Source: Peptococcaceae bacterium BRH_c23 (lineage in GTDB: Bacteria; Bacillota_B; Desulfitobacteriia; Desulfitobacteriales; Desulfitobacteriaceae). Taken from it: a stretch of DNA of 27,151 bases. Shown in pieces: positions 7,899-15,832 of the stretch. The notes under the pieces are model-generated. The model searched no databases. It was not told where the DNA came from and worked only from the letters and a program-made list of their open reading frames with translations. Numbering within the stretch: the stretch's first letter is position 1; every line of letters starts with the position of its first letter. The stretch covers positions 1 through 27,151 of the forward strand of contig LADV01000108.1 in the NCBI GenBank assembly GCA_000961805.1. Reading direction: 5' to 3'. A program made the translations under genes and the position numbers.

Positions 7899-8546
7899 AT
7901 GATTGAGCCCATTAAGCCTAAGGTCTTAGCGGTACGATTAATTCCCAATGTCGCTCCGGATTTAGCGGAAAAATTAGGACTAACGGAAGACCAACGCTCA
8001 ATTGGTATGATTACTGCAGACATCGACGATTCAACTTACGTGGCCTTAGATGAAGCCACCAAAAAAGCAGAAGTGGAAGTTGTGTACGCCAAAAGTTTCT
8101 ATTGCGGTGCGGCTCGAGCCTCCGGTCCCTTATCCGGAGAAATCATCGGCATCTTCGCGGGCCCAAACCCAGCCGAAGTCCGAGCAGGAGTTGACGCCTG
8201 CATAGAGCACTTAGAAAACGAATGTTTCTTCTACACCTGTGATGGTGGGAAAACCGCCTGGTTTCCGCATACCGTATCCCGGACAGGAAGTTATCTTTCC
8301 AAAATTGCGGGAATTCCAGAAGGAGAAGCGCTCTCCTATCTCATCGCCCCCCCAATCGAAGCCATGTTCGGCTTGGACGCTGCCCTTAAAGCAGCCGAAG
8401 TCACCATGCAAGCCTTTTACGGACCACCAACGGAAACAAACTTTGGTGGCGGATTGTTGACCGGATCACAAAGCGCGTGTAAATCCGCTTGTGAGGCCTT
8501 CCAACGATCCGTCATCGACGTCGTAGAAAACGGCCTCAAATTTTAG
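7899..8546 (+). CDS. eutL: EutL trimeric shell protein (tandem BMC)
   Basis: This 215-residue protein with two permuted BMC domains forms pseudohexameric trimers; known EutL trimers have gated central pores. Recognisable blocks are VEVVYAKSFYCGAARASGP, IGIFAGPNPAEVRAGVDAC, CDGGKTAWFPHTVSRTGSYL and the C-terminal FGGGLLTGSQSACKSACEAF. Length matches the family. AAAGGAGG precedes the ATG. It is followed by eutE after only 24 bases. Confidence 0.96.
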   Translation: MIEPIKPKVLAVRLIPNVAPDLAEKLGLTEDQRSIGMITADIDDSTYVALDEATKKAEVEVVYAKSFYCGAARASGPLSGEIIGIFAGPNPAEVRAGVDACIEHLENECFFYTCDGGKTAWFPHTVSRTGSYLSKIAGIPEGEALSYLIAPPIEAMFGLDAALKAAEVTMQAFYGPPTETNFGGGLLTGSQSACKSACEAFQRSVIDVVENGLKF

Positions 8547-8570
8547 ACGAAGGGGAAGTGCAACGTTGAA

Positions 8571-10070
8571 ATGGAACTTGATCGTGATTTATGCTCCTTA
8601 CAAGAAGCTCGAAATTTAGTACGAGCAGCCCACAAAGGCCAAGAAGCCCTCATGAACTTCACACAAGAACAAGTCGATAAAATCATCGACATGATGCGCG
8701 AAGCCGGGGAAGCGAATGCAGCCCGTTTGGCCATGATGGCCGTATCCGAAACCGGGATGGGAAATTACGCAGACAAATGCTTTAAAAACTACTTTGCCTC
8801 CCGAACCGTTTATGAGTCCATCAAAAGCATGAAAACCGTCGGACTCATCCGCGAAGACCACGAACACAAGATTTGGGAAATCGCCGAGCCCGTAGGGGTC
8901 ATCGCCGGAATCGTACCCACCACCAATCCCACCTCCACCGTAATATACAAGGCTATGATCGCCCTAAAATCACGCAACGCCATCGTGTTTTCCCCACATC
9001 CATCGGCCGTCCGCTGTACGAATGAAGCGGCCAAAATCATGCATCAAGCGGCCGTCGCCGCAGGAGCCCCAGAAGGGGTGATCGGCTGTATCCTGAACGT
9101 CTCCATGGGAGCCACCAACGAACTCATGAAGCATCCCAGCGTGGCCATGATCCTAGCCACCGGAGGAAGTGCCTTAGTAAAAGCAGCCTACAGCAGTGGC
9201 AAACCCGCCCTCGGCGTCGGACCCGGGAATGTCCCCGCCTTCGTCGAACGAAGTGCCGACCTGCCCAAGGCCGCTGAATACATCGTCATGGGCAAAACCT
9301 TCGACAATGGAACCATCTGTGCCTCAGAACAAGCCATCGTCGCCGAAGAATGCATCGCTGACGAACTCATCGGCCATCTCAAACGCAACGGTGCCCACTT
9401 CCTCGACCCCGAAGAGGTCCAAAAAATCTCCAAGGTCGTCATGTTAGCCAAAGGAGGAGTCAACCCCAAAGTGGTCGGCAAAGACCCCAAATTTATCGCT
9501 CAAATGGCTGGCATCACCATCCCCGAACAAACCAAGTGTTTAGTGGCTCCCTTAAGCGGCGTCGGACCACAATGGCCTTTATCCTACGAAAAACTCACCA
9601 CTGTCCTCGGCTTCTACCGAGTCTCCGATTGGCATGAAGGGTGTGAACGCTGCTTTCAACTCTTAGAAGCAGGCGGAGTCGGGCACAGCGTCTCTATCCA
9701 CAGTACCAACGAAGAAGTCATTCGTGAGTTTGCCCTTAAAAAACCGGTTAACCGAATCCTCGTCAACACACCAGCAGCTATGGGAGGAGTCGGAGCAACC
9801 ACCGGCTTGGCCCCATCGTTCACCCTAGGGTGTGGAACGTGGGCAGGATCGAGCGTCTCAGAAAACGTTACCCCACGACACTTAATCAATGTCAAACGAG
9901 TTGCTTGGCATCTAGGAATACCCGAACGCAAACCCGTGGAACCGATGAACGTAGCAGGGGTAGCCGAGGGAGCCCGGAACTCAAACATCCCCACCCAGCA
10001 AGTTGATGCGAATTTAGTCCAAGAAATCATCAACCAAGTTATACAGCATTTGAATGGGATGAAGTGCTAA
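8571..10070 (+). CDS. eutE: CoA-acylating acetaldehyde dehydrogenase
   Basis: This 499-residue aldehyde dehydrogenase oxidises acetaldehyde to acetyl-CoA with NAD+ and CoA. The catalytic cysteine is C250 in NGTICASEQ; VPTTNPTSTVIYKA (residues 115-128) and GVGPGN are the nucleotide/CoA-binding blocks. Unlike enterobacterial EutE, the N-terminus has no targeting helix. Instead the protein ends in a linker and an amphipathic helix (NLVQEIINQVIQHL, near 484-497), probably a C-terminal encapsulation peptide as described for other clostridial microcompartment aldehyde dehydrogenases. The ATG lies about 14 bases after AAGGGGAA, slightly long, and no better start is in frame. Confidence 0.95.
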   Translation: MELDRDLCSLQEARNLVRAAHKGQEALMNFTQEQVDKIIDMMREAGEANAARLAMMAVSETGMGNYADKCFKNYFASRTVYESIKSMKTVGLIREDHEHKIWEIAEPVGVIAGIVPTTNPTSTVIYKAMIALKSRNAIVFSPHPSAVRCTNEAAKIMHQAAVAAGAPEGVIGCILNVSMGATNELMKHPSVAMILATGGSALVKAAYSSGKPALGVGPGNVPAFVERSADLPKAAEYIVMGKTFDNGTICASEQAIVAEECIADELIGHLKRNGAHFLDPEEVQKISKVVMLAKGGVNPKVVGKDPKFIAQMAGITIPEQTKCLVAPLSGVGPQWPLSYEKLTTVLGFYRVSDWHEGCERCFQLLEAGGVGHSVSIHSTNEEVIREFALKKPVNRILVNTPAAMGGVGATTGLAPSFTLGCGTWAGSSVSENVTPRHLINVKRVAWHLGIPERKPVEPMNVAGVAEGARNSNIPTQQVDANLVQEIINQVIQHLNGMKC

Positions 10071-10115
10071 CAAAAGATGAATCGTAATCGTCAATCAAAT
10101 TAAGGAGGGAACACA

Positions 10116-10427
10116 ATGGCACAAGATCGAAGTGTAATCGCACTTGGAATGATTGAAACCAAAGGATTAATCCCCGCGATCGAAGCAGCGGATCAAATGT
10201 TAAAAGCAGCCAACGTGTCGCTATGTGGAAAAGAGCATGTCTCCGGTGGACTCGTCTCGGTCATGGTACGAGGAGACGTCGGAGCAATAAAAGCAGCCGT
10301 AGATGCAGGAGCTGCAGCCGCTCAACGAGTTGGAGAAATGCTCAGCGTGCATGTCATACCGCGCCCACACCGGGACGTCGAGTGCATTTTACCTGTAGGC
10401 GATAACAAAAGTTATGGTGAAAAATAA
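10116..10427 (+). CDS. eutM: EutM-type hexameric shell protein (BMC-H), copy 2
   Basis: A second 103-residue single-BMC-domain shell protein, close to EutM1 ([51 protein letters not shown]) but without the long tail and with different pore-side residues. AAGGAGGG precedes the ATG. Two EutM-like paralogues in one operon probably form mixed facets. It is placed between eutE and eutT, the canonical position of eutM or eutN. Confidence 0.95.
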   Translation: MAQDRSVIALGMIETKGLIPAIEAADQMLKAANVSLCGKEHVSGGLVSVMVRGDVGAIKAAVDAGAAAAQRVGEMLSVHVIPRPHRDVECILPVGDNKSYGEK

Positions 10428-10439
10428 GCAAATTCAATA

Positions 10440-10511
10440 TTCGAGTTCGAGGTCAGAAGTCCGATTGCTATCCTCTGACCTCTGGCATCTGACCTCCGAC
10501 TTCTGTAGTGT
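10440..10511. repeat. low-complexity spacer of GAGGTCAGA/TCTGACCTC words
   Basis: The eutM2-eutT spacer contains GAGGTCAGAAGTC, two TCTGACCTC words and GACTTCT, giving overlapping inverted and direct repeats that could fold. A related word series occurs in the EutT linker (10764-10832). Replication slippage is a likely source; no regulatory role is shown. Confidence 0.55.
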
Positions 10512-10522
10512 GAGGTGAGGAC

Positions 10523-10714
10523 ATGATCGTAACAGAGTATGAATTAAGAGCCAATTGGCATAAAACGAAAGCGAAAGTAATCACGTTACCCCAAGGGAGC
10601 GTCATCACCCCTTCCGCTCGAGACTTTATTCGGTCCAAGGGAATCGATGTCCAAATAGAAGAAACGGGATACTCGATCTTCACAAAAACAACTTCTCCAA
10701 TGCTAAGCAAATAA
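10523..10714 (+). CDS. eutT: EutT N-terminal domain, frame-split from the rest
   Basis: These 63 codons have an ideal ribosome site (GAGGTGAGG) and encode the N-terminal domain of the EutT cobalamin adenosyltransferase: VTEYELRANW, then LPQGSVITPSARDFIRSKGI. The same order occurs in Salmonella EutT (TETWLRAN ... LTPSARELL). The frame then stops at 10712. The remaining EutT domain continues in the -1 frame, which is open from before this stop and runs through a Gln/Ser/Thr-rich linker into 10855. Either one base was lost or gained between about 10668 and 10714 (real mutation or sequencing error), or the product is made as two chains. Confidence 0.8.
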   Translation: MIVTEYELRANWHKTKAKVITLPQGSVITPSARDFIRSKGIDVQIEETGYSIFTKTTSPMLSK

Positions 10715-10854
10715 TCACAAGGCAAAAGTTCTTTGAAGAGAAACTTAACTCTCATCGGGAAACTCAAAGCCGCGGTCAGAGTCAGAGCCAAGGCCAGAGT
10801 CCGACTCAAACCCAACATCAGACTCAAACCTCACTAGGGGTTAAACCCGAACAC

Positions 10855-11922
10855 ATGACCCATCTGCGTGTCGGAGCCTTAGTCACCAAAACTCACCCCG
10901 TGATCGCCTATCGAGGACAACTCGATCTCTTTCAGTGTGAACTCATCGAAGCCCAAGGTTTTTTTGCCCAAGCAGGGGAAGACGAACTCGTTCTTAAACT
11001 CGAAGAAATCGCCGCCTTCGCTAGGCAACTCATGGTCAGTGAAGTCAAAGACGAACCGTTTCAATGGGAACACCTCCTCGGACTAACACCAGAGGAACTA
11101 CGGGAACGGTCCCATCACCCTAAGAAAAATTATGGCGTTGAACACACACCACTCAGTTATACCCATGGAAAGGTCGTGTCCAAGCTCCATCACCTTAGAG
11201 CCAAAACACGAGAAGTCGAACTCTACGCCAATCGTGCTTTCACGGACGAGGACGGAAACTGCAGCCGAACCGACCTGATCCAGGCCTTAAACCGGCTATC
11301 CAGTGCCTTCTACATCCTCGCCTGTAGCGTTCGAGGACGCCTTAGCCAAGAAAAACGAGTGCCCATAGGCACCTCGAATCGTCATATCCACCTCTCCAAA
11401 GACGATTTAACCACCCTGTTTGGAAAAAACTATGCCTTAACGATCCAAAAAGAACTCTCCCAACCTGGGCAGTTCGCAGCTAAAGAAACCGTCACCCTAG
11501 TTGGACCCAAAGGATGTCTGGAAAAGGTCCGAGTCTTGGGCCCCGTACGCAAACACACCCAAGTCGAAATTAGTGTCACCGATTGTTTTAAACTGGGCAT
11601 CAAACCCGTCATCCGAGATTCCGGACAACATGATGGAACCCCTGGCCTACAAATCATCGGCCCATTAGAGAAAGTTGACCTCGAATCTGGCGTCATGGTG
11701 GCCAGCCGACATATACACCTAAACCTCGAAGGAGCAGCGGAGTGGTCCCTCAAGGATGGGGACCGAGTACGCGTCAAAGTCCAAAGCAAACGCCCGATGG
11801 TTTTTGAAGACGTCTTGGTTCGAGTCAATGAACACTACCGCAAAGAAATGCACCTCGATATGGATGAGGCCAATGCAGCCCTTCTCGACCCGCAGAGTCA
11901 AGGCCTGCTCATGGGGGTATAA
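10855..11922 (+). CDS. eutT-pduL: EutT adenosyltransferase domain fused to PduL-type phosphotransacylase
   Basis: Residues 1-160 match the EutT catalytic part: HPVIAYRGQLD, LLGLTPEELRERSHHPKK, LRAKTREVELYANRAF and DLIQALNRLSSAFY. Residues 168-351 are a PduL/EutD-type phosphotransacylase (two PF06130-like halves) with zinc-binding TSNRHIHLS (176-180) and ASRHIHLN (285-289) and the block LSQPGQFAAKETVTLVGPKG. The first activity makes adenosylcobalamin from cob(I)alamin and ATP; the second converts acetyl-CoA to acetyl-phosphate and frees CoA. The frame is open upstream to before 10681, giving a linker rich in QSQ and TQT, so the ATG at 10855 is only one possible start and has a distant AGGGG. 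The Cys-rich HX11CCX2C motif of Salmonella EutT, expected in the linker, is absent. Confidence 0.9.
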   Translation: MTHLRVGALVTKTHPVIAYRGQLDLFQCELIEAQGFFAQAGEDELVLKLEEIAAFARQLMVSEVKDEPFQWEHLLGLTPEELRERSHHPKKNYGVEHTPLSYTHGKVVSKLHHLRAKTREVELYANRAFTDEDGNCSRTDLIQALNRLSSAFYILACSVRGRLSQEKRVPIGTSNRHIHLSKDDLTTLFGKNYALTIQKELSQPGQFAAKETVTLVGPKGCLEKVRVLGPVRKHTQVEISVTDCFKLGIKPVIRDSGQHDGTPGLQIIGPLEKVDLESGVMVASRHIHLNLEGAAEWSLKDGDRVRVKVQSKRPMVFEDVLVRVNEHYRKEMHLDMDEANAALLDPQSQGLLMGV

Positions 11923-11925
11923 CGC

Positions 11926-12810
11926 ATGAACGAAGAACTGATCAACCAACTCGTGCAGCGCATCCTATCGGAACCCGCCTTGCAAGCCCTCCTACAAGGA
12001 ACTGGAGCAGGAAATCGGGCGAAACCCGACGTCTTAGTCCTCTTAAACTATGTCTCGGATTTCGAACGAGTCTTAAGCGCCATCGAAACACGCTGGGGAG
12101 CGAAGTACACGCTAACGATTTTACCCAGTGAAAGCGTCGCTAAGGCTAACCCAGCTCTCCCCGAAGGAATGAACTGGATCACGCCCCAAGACGCCTTGAC
12201 TAAGACAGACTGGCAAAAAATCATCCTCCCAGCGTGTTCCCCCAATACGCTAGCAAAAGCCGCATTAGGACTACGAGATAACCCCATAAGTGAACTGATC
12301 GGGCGTGGAATTACCCAAGGCCAACCCATCGAACTCGTGACCGAGTATCTCGGCTTTACCGCTCAAACCCCTAAAGCCTACATTGAACTTTATGAAGGAT
12401 ATCTTCAGAAAGTTCAGTCCTACGGCGTACAAGTCTATGCTAGGATTAGGGACGAAAGCACCCCAATACAGACCGTTGAGCAACGATTTGTTCTTGGCAA
12501 AGGAACAACCGTCACGGCTGAGGAACCCACGGTTACCAAAGCAAGTCCAATAAACCAAACCAGCCTTTACGAGCAGAAAACGGTCTCTTATGAACCGACA
12601 ACAACCCATTGTGAGCCGAAGGCAACCACCCAGGACGTCATTCGTTTCGAAAAGAAGTTCTTAGGAGATAAAGATGCCTATGGATTTCCCGAAGAATCAA
12701 GGGTCCTCGTGAAACGATTAACTGTTATCTCACCATTAGCCCGAGATACCTTAAAGATACGCCGAGTCGAGTTGTGCACGGAGCTGGAAAGAGAGGAAGG
12801 AAGACGATGA
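11926..12810 (+). CDS. TIGR02536-like ethanolamine utilisation protein of unknown function
   Basis: This 294-residue protein resembles the family found in eut operons of non-proteobacteria only (named TIGR02536 from memory). Its function is unknown. The N-terminus (MNEELINQLVQRILSEPALQ) is an amphipathic helix followed by a Gly-rich linker, which looks like a shell-targeting peptide. Then come an alpha/beta domain (about 33-175, DVLVLLNYVSDFERVL, KIILPACSPNTLAKAALG), a variable Thr/Glu-rich stretch (about 195-235) and a C-terminal block (LVKRLTVISPLARDTLK). The ATG is three bases after the pduL stop, and its end overlaps the eutN ATG (ATGA). Enzyme or scaffold roles cannot be separated from sequence alone. 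Confidence 0.8.
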   Translation: MNEELINQLVQRILSEPALQALLQGTGAGNRAKPDVLVLLNYVSDFERVLSAIETRWGAKYTLTILPSESVAKANPALPEGMNWITPQDALTKTDWQKIILPACSPNTLAKAALGLRDNPISELIGRGITQGQPIELVTEYLGFTAQTPKAYIELYEGYLQKVQSYGVQVYARIRDESTPIQTVEQRFVLGKGTTVTAEEPTVTKASPINQTSLYEQKTVSYEPTTTHCEPKATTQDVIRFEKKFLGDKDAYGFPEESRVLVKRLTVISPLARDTLKIRRVELCTELEREEGRR

Positions 12811-13100
12811 TTTTAGCACGCGTCATTGGACATGTCTGGTCAACGCGCAAAGAAGAATCCCTACGTGGCCTAAAGTTTCTCGTCGTCCAACCCGTTACCC
12901 TCACCTATACTGAGGATGGAACAGCCAAGCTAACCAAACACGGAAACTCCCTCATCACTGCCGATCAAATCGGAGCCGGGGAAAGTGAAATCGTCATGAT
13001 TGCCAGCGGTTCCTCAGCACGACAAGGACTGGCGAATCGCAACACTCCCATCGATGCCATCATCGTGGGCATTATCGATAAAGAAACCTTTGAAGCGTAA
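12807..13100 (+). CDS. eutN: EutN pentameric shell vertex protein (BMC-P)
   Basis: A 97-residue vertex protein of the EutN/CcmL family, expected to form pentamers that close the corners of the shell. It has the family opening (ILARVIGHVWSTRKEESLRG), LVVQPV, GAGESEIVMIASGSSAR and the IDAIIVGIID end. I choose the ATG at 12807 because it follows GAGGAAGGAAG and starts the domain; a longer frame from 12774 would add 11 residues foreign to the family. Its start overlaps the stop of the previous gene by four bases. Confidence 0.95.
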   Translation: MILARVIGHVWSTRKEESLRGLKFLVVQPVTLTYTEDGTAKLTKHGNSLITADQIGAGESEIVMIASGSSARQGLANRNTPIDAIIVGIIDKETFEA

Positions 13101-13118
13101 GCTTAAGTGGGTGAAAAA

Positions 13119-14486
13119 ATGAATAATAAAAGTATGAACACGATCAATGCGAACGATCAAAGTATGAGAAATATAAGCACGACCGTCCGGGAGGCAGGCG
13201 TCGTCGGAGCAGGTGGAGCAGGTTTTCCGACCCATGTCAAGCTCGCCGCCCGAGCAGAGATTGTAGTGGTCAACGGAGCAGAATGTGAACCCATGTTAAA
13301 AACCGACCAACAACTGGTAGCACGCTATCCCGAACAACTCATTAAAGGGTTAAAATTAGCCATGGAGGCCACTGGCGCCCAAAAAGGAATTATCGCCTTG
13401 AAGGACAAGTATCAGGCCGCCATCGCCGCCTTAGAGCCTTATCTCACCGACCAACTGCAGATCTCGATTATGCCGGATATCTATCCCGCCGGAGATGAAG
13501 TCATCACCATCTGGTTAACCACAGGTCGGCGCGTCCCCCCAGGAGGAATCCCCATTAATATCGGGGTCGTGGTTAATAATGTTCAAACCCTCATCAATGT
13601 GGCTAAGGCCCATGATGGAAAACCCGTCATCACGCGGACCCTCACCGTCACAGGGGCCGTTAAAAATCCCCTCACCGTCACCGTGCCTATCGGAACTTCC
13701 CTGCAGGAAGTCCTTAACCTAGCCGGTGAAGGACGGGGAGACGACCTAGCCTATATCCTCGGAGGCCCCATGATGGGAAGCTTGATCACAGATCTTAGTG
13801 CGCCCGTCACCAAGACCACTGGAGGACTCATTGCCCTCCCCAAGGATCACCCGCTCATTAAGCGGAAACAAATGCCGCTGGAAACCGTACTACGCATCGC
13901 CAAAACCGTTTGTGAACAATGCAGCTTCTGCACCGAACTCTGCCCACGCCACATGATCGGGCACGAATTATCCCCGCATCGCCTCATCCGAGCCGTGAAT
14001 TACAAAGCCATGGGAGATCTACAAACCTTGACCAGTGCCCTCACGTGCTCAGAGTGTGGAGTATGTGAAGCCTATGCCTGTCCGGTCGGAATCTCACCGC
14101 TAAGGGTCAATCGCGCCTTAAAAGCAGAGCTTCGCGCCCAAGGAGTTAAATATCAAGGAGAACTCAGGAAAGAAGACCCGATGGCCCAACATCGCTTAAT
14201 CCCCTCGTCACGCTTAGTACAACGCCTAAAATTGGGTCCTTGGTATAAAGAAGCTCCCTTAGCCCTTGAGACCTATGAACCCGAGGAAGTGAGCTTAAGC
14301 CTCCAACAACATATAGGGGCCCCGGCTATCCCCGTGGTTAAGGTTGGAGACAACGTTAAACGAGGGCAAGTCGTCGGAGAAATCCCAGAAGGATCCTTAG
14401 GAGCTAGGGTCCATGCCAGTCTAGACGGAACCGTCCAACAAGTCACGCCCCAAATGATAACGATACGGAAAGGGGGTGCAACATGA
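13119..14486 (+). CDS. pduS: PduS-like corrinoid/cobalamin reductase (RnfC family)
   Basis: A flavo-iron-sulfur protein of about 455 residues. It has the RnfC-type FMN/NADH segment GVVGAGGAGFPTHVK, an SLBB-like region, two 4Fe-4S motifs (CEQCSFCTELCP, cysteines near 265, 268, 271 and 275; CSECGVCEAYACP, near 310, 313, 316 and 321) and a C-terminal barrel-sandwich domain. PduS proteins reduce cob(III)alamin to cob(I)alamin for adenosyltransferases and can pass electrons through the shell with PduT, which follows here with a four-base overlap. The ATG at 13119 follows GGGTG; a GTG at 13107 or ATGs at 13134 and 13164 are other possible starts. The first 40 or so codons are Asn/Ser-rich. Confidence 0.88.
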   Translation: MNNKSMNTINANDQSMRNISTTVREAGVVGAGGAGFPTHVKLAARAEIVVVNGAECEPMLKTDQQLVARYPEQLIKGLKLAMEATGAQKGIIALKDKYQAAIAALEPYLTDQLQISIMPDIYPAGDEVITIWLTTGRRVPPGGIPINIGVVVNNVQTLINVAKAHDGKPVITRTLTVTGAVKNPLTVTVPIGTSLQEVLNLAGEGRGDDLAYILGGPMMGSLITDLSAPVTKTTGGLIALPKDHPLIKRKQMPLETVLRIAKTVCEQCSFCTELCPRHMIGHELSPHRLIRAVNYKAMGDLQTLTSALTCSECGVCEAYACPVGISPLRVNRALKAELRAQGVKYQGELRKEDPMAQHRLIPSSRLVQRLKLGPWYKEAPLALETYEPEEVSLSLQQHIGAPAIPVVKVGDNVKRGQVVGEIPEGSLGARVHASLDGTVQQVTPQMITIRKGGAT

Positions 14487-15031
14487 TCCATGCCATAGGG
14501 CTCGTAGAATTTACCAGTATAGCACAAGGCATCGAATGCGCCGATATCATGGCCAAAACAGCAGACGTCAACATCTTAGTGGCCAAAACCACATGCCCTG
14601 GAAAATATATCGTCTTAGTCAGTGGAGACGTGTCAGCAATCCAGCAATCCGTGAACGCAGGGATCGAATTAGGAGCAGAGACCGTCGTCGATTCGTTCGT
14701 GATACCCAATGTTCATCCGTCCATCTTACCGGCGATCAGTGGCGCCAATCCCCTGAAAGACATTAAAGCGATCGGGATCATCGAAACGTACAGCGTCGCA
14801 TCCTTAATCGAAGCAGCGGATGCGGCATTGAAGGCAGGGGAAGTTGAGCCCCTCCTTATACATCTTGCCTTTGGCATAGGCGGCAAGAGTTACACCCTTC
14901 TCACAGGGGAAGTTGCATCCGTAAAAGCAGCCGTGGAAGAAGGGAGTGCCTTAGCCAGCGTAAAAGGACTCCTCATACGACAAGTCGTCATACCGCGTCC
15001 AGCCAAGAAACTGATCGAAAGCCTAGTATAA
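14483..15031 (+). CDS. pduT: PduT-like iron-sulfur trimeric shell protein (tandem BMC)
   Basis: A 182-residue protein with two BMC domains (about 1-90 and 96-180). Position C38 in AKTTCPGK equals the cysteine that holds a 4Fe-4S cluster at the centre of the Salmonella PduT trimer. Other shared blocks are VDSFVIPNVHPSILPAISG, AIGIIETYSVASLIEAAD and HLAFGIGGKSYTLL. It should conduct electrons across the shell and pair with the PduS-like protein encoded just upstream. The ATG overlaps the pduS stop. It is the last gene of the C-rich block. Confidence 0.92.
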   Translation: MIHAIGLVEFTSIAQGIECADIMAKTADVNILVAKTTCPGKYIVLVSGDVSAIQQSVNAGIELGAETVVDSFVIPNVHPSILPAISGANPLKDIKAIGIIETYSVASLIEAADAALKAGEVEPLLIHLAFGIGGKSYTLLTGEVASVKAAVEEGSALASVKGLLIRQVVIPRPAKKLIESLV

Positions 15032-15033
15032 GT

Positions 15034-15105
15034 TCGATGATCGAAGTGCGACCTTCGTTGTTCGAACATTGAGGATCGAACAGACTACGAACTACAAGTA
15101 TCGAA
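15034..15105. repeat. short-word repeat spacer (ATCGAA/TTCGAAC)
   Basis: The pduT-eutQ spacer repeats TTCGATGATCGAA, TTCGAAC, GGATCGAACA, ACGAACTAC and TATCGAACCACG. Several words are self-complementary around TTCGAA and could fold. It lies precisely where strand composition changes. No function is evident. Confidence 0.5.
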
Positions 15106-15126
15106 CCACGAAAAGGAGGTGTAACT

Positions 15127-15801
15127 ATGGGGCGTTTTATTTCAGCGGCCGTTTTAAGAGAAATGGCCAAAGTGGATAAAAACATTGTATTAGACGAAGA
15201 CAGCGTACTGACTCCCTCAGCTAAAGATCTTGCAAAAGAGTTAGGGATTAGCATAAGCAAAGGAAGGCAAGAAATCATTAGCCAAAGTGTTTTCGGTCAA
15301 TCGATGGTTGGACAAACGGCTGATCAAACCAGTTCGCAGCAAGACGTTAAGCCAACACAGGAGATTACGGAACCCATCATCCTGAATGATGACATTAAAA
15401 AGGCTGTGCAAAAAATTCTGGGTGAGGTCTTGAAACCCGCCTGTGAGAACCCCAGAGCGACTCATGTCAAAGGAGAGAACGTGGTTATTCAACCGTTTCT
15501 AGAAGCTCCTCCAGGGCAAAAGGTAGGACTCGTTGATGTGATCGACTCACGCGTGGGAAATCTCGCCTCGGGTTTTATGACCTTTGATCATGCGAAGTTG
15601 CCATGGCTTTTAAACTATGATGAAGTAGATTACGTTATAGAGGGAGAGTTTGTCCTCGAAGTTGAGGGCAAAGTTTTCCGCGCCAAAGCAGGCGATGTGG
15701 TTTATATCCCAAAGGGAAGCCAAGTAATCTTTTCTTCTCCTACATTTTGTAAAGTTTTTTATGCAACCTATCCTGCGAATTGGGCAGATTTTTGTGAATA
15801 A
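15127..15801 (+). CDS. eutQ: EutQ cupin protein, likely acetate kinase activity
   Basis: A 224-residue protein with an N-terminal segment (AAVLREMAKVDKNIVLDEDS, then VLTPSAKDLAKELGI) that resembles the small N-terminal domain of EutT, a variable Gln-rich linker (about 55-95) and a C-terminal cupin beta barrel (about 120-224, LLNYDEVDYVIEGEFVLEV, AKAGDVVYIPKGS). EutQ of Salmonella has been reported to act as an acetate kinase and to help compartment assembly. AAAAGGAGG precedes the ATG. It closes the operon before a strong terminator. The N-terminal segment may bind the shell or other enzymes. Confidence 0.93.
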   Translation: MGRFISAAVLREMAKVDKNIVLDEDSVLTPSAKDLAKELGISISKGRQEIISQSVFGQSMVGQTADQTSSQQDVKPTQEITEPIILNDDIKKAVQKILGEVLKPACENPRATHVKGENVVIQPFLEAPPGQKVGLVDVIDSRVGNLASGFMTFDHAKLPWLLNYDEVDYVIEGEFVLEVEGKVFRAKAGDVVYIPKGSQVIFSSPTFCKVFYATYPANWADFCE

Positions 15802-15832
15802 GGATATTATATTGAACTAAGGCTATCTGTAT

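Noticed and set aside
9188..9490. Minus-strand open frame opposite eutE (100 codons)
   Set aside because: A shadow of codon bias in eutE; no ribosome site and low-complexity product. The same applies to the other antisense frames opposite the eut genes.
10440..10511. CRISPR-like repeats
   Set aside because: The words are short, overlapping and irregular, without unique spacers.
10680..10714. Programmed -1 frameshift site in eutT
   Set aside because: The A5 run does not form a standard slippery heptamer in the right frame and I see no strong stem at the usual distance; an indel is simpler.
13360..13375. GCCACTG, similar to a B12-box word
   Set aside because: It lies within the coding sequence of the PduS-like gene and has no riboswitch surroundings.
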